NCBI GenBank assembly: GCA_045532655.1
Contig: JAZSGI010000012.1
Coordinates: 1 to 24,381, forward strand
Direction of reading: 5' to 3'
Origin: JAVBQJ01 sp045532655
GTDB taxonomy: Bacteria > Verrucomicrobiota > Lentisphaeria > Victivallales > Victivallaceae
DNA length: 24,381 nucleotides
Within the stretch, counting starts at the first letter, position 1. Each line of letters starts with the position of its first letter. This document shows positions 1 to 5,729 of the stretch, in pieces. The position numbers were made by a program, and so were the translations under genes. The notes below the pieces were generated by a model that was given only the letters and a program-made list of their open reading frames with translations, had not been told where the DNA came from and made no database searches.

Positions 1-36
1 CTTGGGAGAATTTTTTGAATTAAGCGAAAATGGTCA

Positions 37-203
37 ATGAAGCCTGTCAAGGCTTCGCTTCATGCCGCTGACAAGCGGCGCTTCATATTTTGCGGCAAGA
101 GCCGCAAAATGCTTCATACGGCGCAGCCGTGCTTCATAAAAGCCTGACGATGAAGCATTGTTTACTTCATTACGCCGTGGCAAGTTCCGTTCCGCTATGA
201 AGC
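37..203. repeat. Array of dissimilar hairpins joined by GCTTCAT
   Basis: Four consecutive hairpins with different stems are each followed by the same 7-mer GCTTCAT (57-63, 80-86, 111-117, 131-137). The stems are 39-44/51-56, 64-69/74-79, 87-96/101-110 and 118-122/126-130, all perfectly paired, with loops of 3-6 nt. The inverse 7-mer ATGAAGC occurs at 37-43, 150-156 and 197-203, and a degenerate ACTTCAT at 164-170. Stem sequence varies while pairing is kept and the linker is constant. The array lies downstream of the DUF2752 gene and carries no ORF. Its function is not known to me; it is neither a CRISPR nor a simple terminator. Confidence 0.8.
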
Positions 204-272
204 ATTCGCTCCTCTCATATTATGGGAAAATGCAAAAGCAGGTGCGCTTAATACTTTGCGGTATTTGCCTGT

Positions 273-776
273 TCAATATGGAAGTGATAATTGCTCCAGC
301 GGTATCCAGGTGAAATTCCACAGATAATGCAATCCCAACTGCAGCCAGATGAATAGCCCCATAGCAATGATCAGGTGATCAGGACTTTCAATCTTTTTTA
401 TTAGAAAATAACTCTCTTTGATGAAATGTCCAGTCGGGGAAAAACGGTAAAAAAAACGTATGGGCAGTGTCAGCAGCAGCCAAATGGAAATACATGTTCC
501 CAATAAACTGTAATGCAGAGCCTCTGAAACCGATGCTGCCGAAACCAATACAAAGGCTCTTGTCCCCCCGCACAACGGACAGACAAATCCCCTGTGACCG
601 AAAATCCCGGTATTTGAGATGAAATCCGGCAGAACCCCCCGGGAAACATCCACCGAAAAAAAACAAAAGAGCAGGGCGATGAAGAAACAAATGCTCACTG
701 CAAATGCTTCGCGACCTGCTTTTTGCGGGGTGTAAATTTCAACCCTGAAGGTGGTATTTCTTAAAAGAAATCCCAT
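273..776 (-). CDS. DUF2752 family membrane protein
   Basis: A 167-residue protein with the DUF2752 signature CPLCGGTRA at residues 66-74. There is a hydrophobic segment before it (about 25-42) and two after it (about 78-103 and 137-152), so it is probably an inner-membrane protein with a Cys pair near the membrane surface. The function of the family is unknown. The start overlaps the end of the upstream zinc-ribbon gene by 16 nt, which suggests translational coupling and a shared transcript. Genes of this family are often found beside TM2/zinc-ribbon proteins, as here. The gene appears intact; its 3' side faces the hairpin array. Confidence 0.85.
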   Translation of the reverse strand: MGFLLRNTTFRVEIYTPQKAGREAFAVSICFFIALLFCFFSVDVSRGVLPDFISNTGIFGHRGFVCPLCGGTRAFVLVSAASVSEALHYSLLGTCISIWLLLTLPIRFFYRFSPTGHFIKESYFLIKKIESPDHLIIAMGLFIWLQLGLHYLWNFTWIPLEQLSLPY

Positions 777-1222
777 TCACCGACACTCTCGCCAGCCTCT
801 AATTTTTTGCCGATCTTATTGGCATCGATCATGGCAATGATCCAAATCGGTATACCGAGAATTCCCATAGATACACAGCTGAGAAGAGAACCGCCGATCA
901 ATATGGCGATACCTTTCACGGTTTGTCCCAGACAAATCTGTCCGAGTCCCGGAATGAGGCAACTTAAAATAGTTGCTGTTGTCGCAGATGTTCCGGCATT
1001 ACTGATCATTTTCTTCTGCTGACCGGGCGCACCGCCGGCAAAAGCTCTGTTGGCTTGCGGCATTTGAAGGGCACAACCGCAATTTACGCAAATTACTTGA
1101 TTTGAGTTTACCTGGCAACCGCAATTTTTGCAGAATTTTTTTTCTGTTCCAACTGCAACACCGCAATTTATACAAACAGCCGCATTGTCGGCGATTTCTG
1201 CCCCGCAATTAGTACAATACAT
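761..1222 (-). CDS. Double zinc-ribbon protein with C-terminal membrane segments (TM2-like)
   Basis: A 153-residue protein beginning with two zinc-ribbon units: C3/C6/C17/C20 and C31/C34/C45/C48, each CxxC with a following glycine. A short linker is followed by hydrophobic segments from about residue 83 to 135, with a glycine-rich turn (PGLGQ) as seen in TM2-like proteins, and then a charged tail. The zinc ribbons probably sit in the cytoplasm, tethered to the membrane. A strong Shine-Dalgarno (GGAAGGAAG on the minus strand) precedes the ATG. It is the first gene of a two-gene unit with the overlapping DUF2752 gene. Its molecular role is unknown. Confidence 0.85.
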   Translation of the reverse strand: MYCTNCGAEIADNAAVCINCGVAVGTEKKFCKNCGCQVNSNQVICVNCGCALQMPQANRAFAGGAPGQQKKMISNAGTSATTATILSCLIPGLGQICLGQTVKGIAILIGGSLLSCVSMGILGIPIWIIAMIDANKIGKKLEAGESVGEWDFF

Positions 1223-1270
1223 TTTTGCTTCCTTCCATGTGTCTGTAATAATAAAGTTGTACTATTCATT

Positions 1271-1298
1271 AAGTTACCATATTTTTTGTTTTTGTCAA
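1271..1298 (-). promoter_or_regulatory. Predicted promoter of zinc-ribbon/DUF2752 unit
   Basis: On the minus strand TTGACA (1293-1298) is followed after 16 bp by TAACTT (1271-1276), about 50 bp upstream of the ATG. The -35 is perfect and the -10 moderate. Confidence 0.5.
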
Positions 1299-1368
1299 GT
1301 GTTTTCCGGAAAGTATTTTATTTTTTATACGCCCTGTGGGCAATCTTTACAGGAAACATATCTTTTTA

Positions 1369-1397
1369 TTGACTTTTGAAGATGCCCCGTGTATATT
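1369..1397 (+). promoter_or_regulatory. Predicted promoter of DUF4886 gene
   Basis: TTGACT (1369-1374), 17-bp spacer, TATATT (1392-1397) preceded by TG. The sequence TTGACTTTTG...TGTATATTAAAG is nearly the same as that of the prepilin 1 promoter at 5665-5693. A start near 1404 is expected, so the transcript would begin just before the hairpin at 1407. Confidence 0.7.
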
Positions 1398-1406
1398 AAA
1401 GAGGCA

Positions 1407-1441
1407 ATTCCAAAATTCCTCAAAATTTTGGAATGATTTTT
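1407..1441 (+). promoter_or_regulatory. 5' UTR hairpin with T-run (attenuator-like)
   Basis: A perfect 11-bp stem (1407-1417 with 1424-1434) and a 6-nt loop are followed by a run of five T. It lies at the very start of the predicted leader of the DUF4886 gene. It could be a weak terminator/attenuator or a 5' stabilising hairpin. The stem is AT-rich (3 GC pairs). Confidence 0.45.
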
Positions 1442-1465
1442 GAAATGAATGATAACCGGTGATCT

Positions 1466-2350
1466 ATGGCGGATGCCGAAATTAAAGATGGTGATTTTGT
1501 GAAAGATTGTGTTAAAGTTTTGACCATAGGCAACAGTTTTACTGACAGTTTATTGCAATTTTTTCCGGCAGTTGCCGGGTCTGCCGGTTGTAAACTGGTA
1601 TTTCAACGCGCTAATTTCGGCGGCTGTGAACTGGAACGGCACTGGAGTTATATTTCTGCCGAAGAGCAATCTGATCTTTGTCGTATATACAACGACGGGA
1701 TAAAGCTGAAAACGACTCTTGCCGGAACTCAATGGGATTTTGTCACCATCCAGCAGGCGAGCCACGCCAGCTGGGATTGGAATACGTATCTGCCCTACGG
1801 TAACTACATTTACGATTATATCAGGCAATATGCTCCGGGGGCGGAGGTGCTTATCCAGCAAACCTGGGCGTATCATCCCTACGATCAGCGGATACGGCAG
1901 GGGGGCGTATGGGGTTTTGACCAGACCGGCATGTACGAAAGACTTACTGAATGTTATACCAGATTGGCGGAGACCCTTGATCTGCGTATTATCCCCACGG
2001 GGTATGCTGTACAGAAACTCCGTTCACTCCAGCCTTTCCCCTTTATGGACTATGATCCGGCACGGTTTGCTGAGCTCTCCTGGCCCGATCTGCCGCCCAT
2101 GGCGGGGGATCCTGTTGGATGTGCCTTCTGGCGCAAAGGGGATGACGGCAGCCTGAATCTCTTTACTGACCTGATACATCTCAATGAACGGGGCAGATAT
2201 CTTCAGGCATGCATCTGGTTTACATTTCTTTTTGAACGCTCTGCAGCAGAAATAAAATTTGTCCCTGACATGATCGCTGACAGTGATGCCGCCATTTTGC
2301 GGGAGATCGCCGACAGGGCCGTCAGGGAGTTTGTGCAGGTAAAAAAGTGA
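1466..2350 (+). CDS. DUF4886 / SGNH-hydrolase-fold protein
   Basis: A 294-residue protein with SGNH/GDSL hydrolase blocks: GNSFT at residues 22-26 (nucleophile candidate S24), a glycine in FGGCELERHW and a C-terminal DLIHLN with D235 and H238 completing the triad. The family acts as esterases or lipases, often deacetylating carbohydrates; the substrate here cannot be read from sequence. No signal peptide is visible, so it is probably cytoplasmic. The start ATG has only a weak ribosome site; a GTG at 1500 is an alternative start just before the conserved core. The gene is convergent with the nucleoside hydrolase, with 11 nt between the stops. Confidence 0.85.
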   Translation: MADAEIKDGDFVKDCVKVLTIGNSFTDSLLQFFPAVAGSAGCKLVFQRANFGGCELERHWSYISAEEQSDLCRIYNDGIKLKTTLAGTQWDFVTIQQASHASWDWNTYLPYGNYIYDYIRQYAPGAEVLIQQTWAYHPYDQRIRQGGVWGFDQTGMYERLTECYTRLAETLDLRIIPTGYAVQKLRSLQPFPFMDYDPARFAELSWPDLPPMAGDPVGCAFWRKGDDGSLNLFTDLIHLNERGRYLQACIWFTFLFERSAAEIKFVPDMIADSDAAILREIADRAVREFVQVKK

Positions 2351-2361
2351 AATTTGTCTGA

Positions 2362-3303
2362 TCACCGTGGTGCTTTGCCCAGGACATCATACAAATATTC
2401 AAAGCATTTGTCACTGTCAAAGAAAGTGACTTTTTTGATCGTATGCCGTCCCTCTGCTTCGTGCCACGAAGAATCATCTGCCAGTACGGGGGCGGGCAGC
2501 AGCACGCTTTTCATGAGTTCCGGACGGGTACAGTAGATTATTACTGAAATATCCCAGATCACCTTGCGTGCGGCAGGGTCATTGTGCAGATATTCTTTGG
2601 ATCTTTCGTTGAGGAAGTTGCCGATTTTGCCGCATTTTGCTGTTTGCACACCGATTTCCTCCAGTGTTGTCAACAGCATTTCTGCGGCACCGATGCACGG
2701 GACCCACACCAGCGGCACCCCGGAATCAAAGATCACCTGACTTGCGGCAATATCCTGATACAGGTTGAATTCGTTATTTTCCGGAGCATACACATCGTGA
2801 CCGCCGAGCCATACAATAACGATATTGCGGATGATCTCCGGAGCCATGAGAAGGGCGGAAGCGACATTGGTGATTGCCCCGATGGCAAAAACATACAGAA
2901 CTTCATCTTTTGCCGCTGCCTCCTGCGCCAGTTGTACGATACGGCGGGCGGCGGGACTTTCTACGGGAGTAAAGGTGTCGGGCAGGTAATTTTCTGAACC
3001 CTTGAATACAAAATCATCCTTTTTAATTTCCAGCATTTCCAGTACGTTGAAAATTTCCCGATAGCTTTTTTCCATACCTTCAGCCGGTGTAGTGACCTTG
3101 AAATTCAGAAAAGGAGCGGCAGTTATTGCCAGCATATTCAGTTTTTCCGGTGAAAGCATTGCCAGACTCAATGCAAACTGGTCATCGATCTCATTAAAGG
3201 TATCAGTATCAAGTACGGCATTGATTCTGCCTGCGGGTAATTCCAGACGCTGCAGACGCAGGGATTCGGGTAATTCCGGGAAAATGGATGAAATTGTTTT
3301 CAT
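2362..3303 (-). CDS. Inosine-uridine preferring nucleoside hydrolase family protein
   Basis: A 313-residue protein with the calcium-binding family signature near the N terminus, DTDTFNEIDD, giving acids D32, D34, D40 and D41. Downstream it has FAIGAITNVASAL, typical of nucleoside hydrolases, and IVWLGG. The family hydrolyses the N-glycosidic bond of ribonucleosides to free ribose and base. The sequence between the aspartates (TFNE) differs from the usual PGxD, so nucleoside specificity is uncertain. No signal peptide is seen, so it is cytoplasmic. It is divergent from the AraC regulator 130 bp away, which probably controls it. Length is normal. Confidence 0.9.
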   Translation of the reverse strand: MKTISSIFPELPESLRLQRLELPAGRINAVLDTDTFNEIDDQFALSLAMLSPEKLNMLAITAAPFLNFKVTTPAEGMEKSYREIFNVLEMLEIKKDDFVFKGSENYLPDTFTPVESPAARRIVQLAQEAAAKDEVLYVFAIGAITNVASALLMAPEIIRNIVIVWLGGHDVYAPENNEFNLYQDIAASQVIFDSGVPLVWVPCIGAAEMLLTTLEEIGVQTAKCGKIGNFLNERSKEYLHNDPAARKVIWDISVIIYCTRPELMKSVLLPAPVLADDSSWHEAEGRHTIKKVTFFDSDKCFEYLYDVLGKAPR

Positions 3304-3334
3304 AAAAAAGCCTTTCTCTGTTGATTTCTGTTTT

Positions 3335-3363
3335 AATATACAGCAGTAAAGTTATCATGACAA
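3335..3363 (-). promoter_or_regulatory. Predicted promoter of nucleoside hydrolase gene
   Basis: Minus strand TTGTCA (3358-3363), 17 bp, TATATT (3335-3340), 32 bp before the ATG. It is arranged back to back with the AraC promoter; the two -35 boxes are 4 bp apart. Confidence 0.65.
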
Positions 3364-3367
3364 GCAT

Positions 3368-3395
3368 TTGCATTGTGCGAAAATGATGTTATATT
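3368..3395 (+). promoter_or_regulatory. Predicted promoter of AraC-family gene
   Basis: TTGCAT (3368-3373), 16 bp, TATATT (3390-3395). It overlaps the first copy of a 21-bp-spaced direct repeat (3380-3387 and 3401-3408), which would suit autoregulation. Confidence 0.55.
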
Positions 3396-3408
3396 AGCAT
3401 AAAATGAT
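3380..3408. promoter_or_regulatory. Candidate AraC binding site: AAAATGAT repeated at 21 bp
   Basis: AAAATGAT occurs at 3380-3387 and 3401-3408, exactly 21 bp apart, with further partial matches after each copy. Direct half-sites at two helical turns are usual for AraC proteins. The pair lies upstream of the nucleoside hydrolase -35 and over the AraC gene's own promoter. Confidence 0.4.
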
Positions 3409-3434
3409 TATTTATATGATAAATCAAGTTGGCA

Positions 3435-4187
3435 ATGATAGGAAAAGTAGAATTTATTTATGCCGGACATTATTGCAGTGAGCGGCAGACTGCGTATCAT
3501 TCGCACAATGGTGCGGAATTGGTACTGGTGACCGCCGGGGGGTGCGAAACTGAATTTGAAGGCAGGAAAATCATTGCTTCGCCGGGTATCGTTTATGTTA
3601 CTCCCCCCGGAATGATGCACAGGCAGACAAACCTTTCGGGCATTTGCGAAACATATTATACTGTTGTCAAAGCGGAACAATACTTCCCGCGATTTGCCCT
3701 GCGTACCATTGATACCCGTAATGATATGCTGACGGCACAATGGTTCAGGGATCTTTTTGAATTGTACAAATCAGGCTGTAATGAAGAAGCGGAACTGCTT
3801 TTGCAAGTGATCCTTGCACGGCTGGACGGCTTTGACAACCGCACGGGTTTCCCTGCGGCACTGTTGCGTGCGGTGGAGTATCTTGAGAAGAATTGTACTG
3901 CGAAGATCACTGTTGCCGAACTTGCCCGTTGTTCCGCCGTGAGCCAGAGTCACCTGAATATGCTTTTCCGCAAATACACCGGCAGAGGGCCTGCGCAATA
4001 TTTGTTGAATGTGCGGATGCTTCTGGCAAAACGTCTGTTGTGTGATATGTATTATACAATAACTGAAGTGGGGGAATTATCCGGTTTTGGAGATATCAAT
4101 TATTTCAGCCGTGTTTTCCGCAGATTTTACGGGATGTCGCCGGGTAAATACCGGGAAAAGTTTATTGATGGAAAAGGGGATGAATAA
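3435..4187 (+). CDS. AraC-family transcriptional regulator
   Basis: About 250 residues. The N-terminal half is a cupin-like ligand domain (HSHNGAELVLVTAGG... near residue 20; SPGIVYVTPPGMMH near 50). The C-terminal 100 residues carry two helix-turn-helix units (ITVAELARCSAVSQSHLNMLF; TITEVGELSGFGDINYFSRV) and end in the AraC signature FRRFYGMSPGKYR. The ligand is probably a sugar or nucleoside derivative. The start is ATG at 3435; an in-frame TTG at 3429 is possible. It is divergent from the nucleoside hydrolase gene, its most likely target, and its last codons overlap the start of the NifX-like gene. Confidence 0.92.
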   Translation: MIGKVEFIYAGHYCSERQTAYHSHNGAELVLVTAGGCETEFEGRKIIASPGIVYVTPPGMMHRQTNLSGICETYYTVVKAEQYFPRFALRTIDTRNDMLTAQWFRDLFELYKSGCNEEAELLLQVILARLDGFDNRTGFPAALLRAVEYLEKNCTAKITVAELARCSAVSQSHLNMLFRKYTGRGPAQYLLNVRMLLAKRLLCDMYYTITEVGELSGFGDINYFSRVFRRFYGMSPGKYREKFIDGKGDE

Positions 4188-4539
4188 AGTGGCGGAAGAG
4201 AAGGCAGCCTTTGCCGTTGCCGGGGAATTTATGGCGGAAACTGCCGGAAGTGCAGATGCTTTTGTGATTATGGCGGGGAGGGAAGAATTCAGGGTCATAC
4301 CCCGGGGAAATATTCCGGCACTGCTGAAAGAATACCGTGTCAAAACCTTTGTCTGCGGCGGAATTGGCAACTGTCTTCTGGAAGTATTGACGCAGAATGG
4401 TATCCGGGTCATTGCCGGAGTTGCCGGGGGATTCACCGGTGCTGCAGCCTCCTTCCGGGCAGGAACTCTTACTTCCGGTGAAAAATACACTTGTACCGAG
4501 CGTGGACAGATATGTGGCGACTGCAAGGGGAAGTATTGA
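4180..4539 (+). CDS. NifX/NifB C-terminal-like (dinitrogenase Fe-Mo cofactor biosynthesis fold) protein
   Basis: A 119-residue protein resembling the NifX/NafY/NifB C-terminal domain: KTFVCGGIGNCLLEVLTQNGI followed by VIAGVAGGFTGAAASFRAG. Such proteins bind metal clusters or cofactors. ATG 4180 is preferred over upstream in-frame starts because a strong AAAAGGGG site precedes it and it overlaps the AraC stop (ATGAATAA), implying translational coupling. The C terminus has a Cys-rich tail (CTERGQICGDC) that may bind metal. No nitrogenase genes are nearby, so a role in nitrogen fixation is not supported; its partner is unknown. Confidence 0.75.
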   Translation: MNKVAEEKAAFAVAGEFMAETAGSADAFVIMAGREEFRVIPRGNIPALLKEYRVKTFVCGGIGNCLLEVLTQNGIRVIAGVAGGFTGAAASFRAGTLTSGEKYTCTERGQICGDCKGKY

Positions 4540-4553
4540 TGCAATTAAAAATC

Positions 4554-4580
4554 CCTGCAGGCGGTAAACCCGCCTGCAGG
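4554..4580. repeat. Perfect 11-bp inverted repeat
   Basis: 4554-4564 pairs with 4570-4580 around a 5-nt loop and contains two PstI-like CTGCAG hexamers. It lies 14 bp after the NifX-like stop. No T-run follows, so it is not a classical terminator, though it may protect the 3' end. It marks the upstream edge of the prepilin-like remnant. Confidence 0.7.
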
Positions 4581-4647
4581 CACGATCCGCTGGTGCGATC
4601 CCAAAGACGTCGACCACTACAAAACCGAATGCAGCGGCAACTGGTAA
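4570..4647 (+). pseudogene. Probable C-terminal remnant of a prepilin-type protein
   Basis: One plus-strand frame ends with IRWCDPKDVDHYKTECSGNW and a TAA at 4645-4647. The intact prepilin at 4722-5429 ends with FRWSDPADV, a few residues and a final W before its stop. The shared pattern RW(S/C)DPxDV...W-stop suggests a relic of a related gene in opposite orientation. No start, methylation motif or H-Xn-DG motif is present, and the frame is closed upstream by a stop near 4545. Confidence 0.45.
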
Positions 4648-4664
4648 TTCCGTGACGTAAATAC

Positions 4665-4707
4665 AAAAATACCGTTGTACAGTTCAAATGTACAACGGTA
4701 TTTTTTT
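4665..4707. terminator. Bidirectional intrinsic terminator
   Basis: A 16-bp stem (4665-4680 with 4690-4705) has a 9-nt loop, with A-tract and T-tract in the outer stem and flanks. It sits between the convergent NifX-like and prepilin 1 genes and can serve both strands. Confidence 0.85.
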
Positions 4708-4721
4708 AGAAAATCAAATCA

Positions 4722-5429
4722 TTACCACACGGCAAGGCTACTGAGTGTGCTTACGTCTGCAGGATCACTCCAGCGGAACTTGCCGCACTTGCGGTTGGCA
4801 TCTGCATAAGCAGTAGTTGCATCGTTGTACGTGAAATCTTCGACATGGCCGTCAAGATAAAGGATATTGTTTTTGCCGGAATGACGGTAGAATGAGGCTT
4901 TATAACCTGCGTTTGCCATAGTGTTTGTACAGGCATAACCTTCTGCCCATCTGATATTGGCACCGTCGATCACCCCCAAAGTGGAGCTCGGTTCACTGAG
5001 AGAGCCGAATTTGCGCTGAACAACTGTTTGGACATTGAGAACTTGAGAAACATAGAGGCTGGGCAGATACCCGGTATAACCGTAGGCTTCTGTTTCTGTG
5101 ATAGCCGGACACTGGAGTGCAGCTCTGTAACCGGAATCCTTGGCGTAATATTCGCTCTCAGTAATGGGAGTGGAGTTGACGGTCGGCAATAAGGAATACC
5201 ATCTATACAAACCCCCGTTGGCGTGATAAAAGTTTATCGGAATGATCATGTCGTCATTGTCATGGGCATACAGGGCATAACCGAGACCGATCTGTTTCAG
5301 GTTTGCTTTGCATTTAATAGCCTGTGCGGCGGCTCTTGCTCTGCTCAGTGCGGGCAGAAGCATGGAGGCGAGAATGGCTATGATAGCTATAACGACCAGG
5401 AGTTCTATAAGTGTGAAACTCTTCTTCAT
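4722..5429 (-). CDS. Prepilin-type protein with H-X9-DG motif (prepilin 1)
   Basis: A 235-residue protein. The N terminus MKKSFTLIELLVVIAIIAIL is a type IV pilin/type II pseudopilin leader: a short basic leader, cleavage just before F5, Glu at position +5 (E9), and a roughly 20-residue hydrophobic helix ending in LASMLLPALSRAR. Near the C terminus H183 is followed after nine residues by D193-G194, the H-X9-DG motif seen in large paralogous sets in Lentisphaerota and Planctomycetota. After processing it should be membrane-anchored or assembled in a pseudopilus. It lies downstream of, and shares an operator with, the pectate-lyase-type gene. Its exact role is unknown. Confidence 0.9.
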   Translation of the reverse strand: MKKSFTLIELLVVIAIIAILASMLLPALSRARAAAQAIKCKANLKQIGLGYALYAHDNDDMIIPINFYHANGGLYRWYSLLPTVNSTPITESEYYAKDSGYRAALQCPAITETEAYGYTGYLPSLYVSQVLNVQTVVQRKFGSLSEPSSTLGVIDGANIRWAEGYACTNTMANAGYKASFYRHSGKNNILYLDGHVEDFTYNDATTAYADANRKCGKFRWSDPADVSTLSSLAVW

Positions 5430-5541
5430 TTTCTTTTCCTTTTCTTTCTTTTTTTGGGGGGGTGTTTTTTTGTTAAACTTGTTTGCAGCCTTCCGGTTGC
5501 AGCTTTCTCATCTTTTCCTGTTACTTGTTGATCACAAAATT

Positions 5542-5584
5542 TGATTTACCTTAATAGTACTCTCTGTAAATGCTGCTTGTTTAA
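5542..5584 (-). promoter_or_regulatory. 43-nt leader element shared with prepilin 2
   Basis: On the minus strand: TTAAACAAG, 5 nt, TTTAC, 16 nt, GTAAATCA. The same blocks with exactly the same spacing occur at 20815-20857 before the second prepilin gene. TTTAC and GTAAA can pair. The element ends 112 nt before the ATG (108 nt in the other copy) and lies inside the predicted transcript leader. Confidence 0.7.
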
Positions 5585-5636
5585 GCGGTAAATACAGATT
5601 TTTCCCCTTTCCTGTTGAGTTATTTTCTTATGATTA

Positions 5637-5654
5637 CAATTGCACGAGAAATAT
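5637..5654. promoter_or_regulatory. Operator candidate (left arm CAATTGC-ACGA-G)
   Basis: CAATTGCACGAG (5637-5648) is identical to the first 12 bases of the perfect palindrome at 8104-8121. The right arm is degenerate. It lies just downstream of the predicted transcription start of prepilin 1, as the palindrome does for the pectate-lyase-type gene. Confidence 0.5.
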
Positions 5655-5664
5655 CTGCTCCTTT

Positions 5665-5693
5665 AATATACAGCCTTTTCCGGCAAAAGTCAA
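5665..5693 (-). promoter_or_regulatory. Predicted promoter of prepilin 1
   Basis: Minus strand TTGACT (5688-5693), 17 bp, TATATT (5665-5670) preceded by TG. The start is expected near 5658, giving a leader of about 230 nt that is T/C-poor and purine-rich near the ATG (a GAAAAGGAAAAG-type ribosome site). Confidence 0.75.
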
Positions 5694-5729
5694 TAGCTAT
5701 TTTTTCTTTTTTTCTGAAATTATTTCCCC

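Noticed and set aside
37..203. CRISPR array
   Set aside because: The repeated unit is only 7 nt and the intervening sequences are themselves palindromic; no cas gene is near.
4180..4539. Part of a nitrogen-fixation cluster
   Set aside because: No nifH, nifD, nifK, nifB or nifE/N gene is in the window; the fold is widespread outside diazotrophs.
4077..4544. Minus-strand frame opposite the NifX-like gene
   Set aside because: Low-complexity translation without motif, while the plus strand has a good ribosome site and the GGIGN core.
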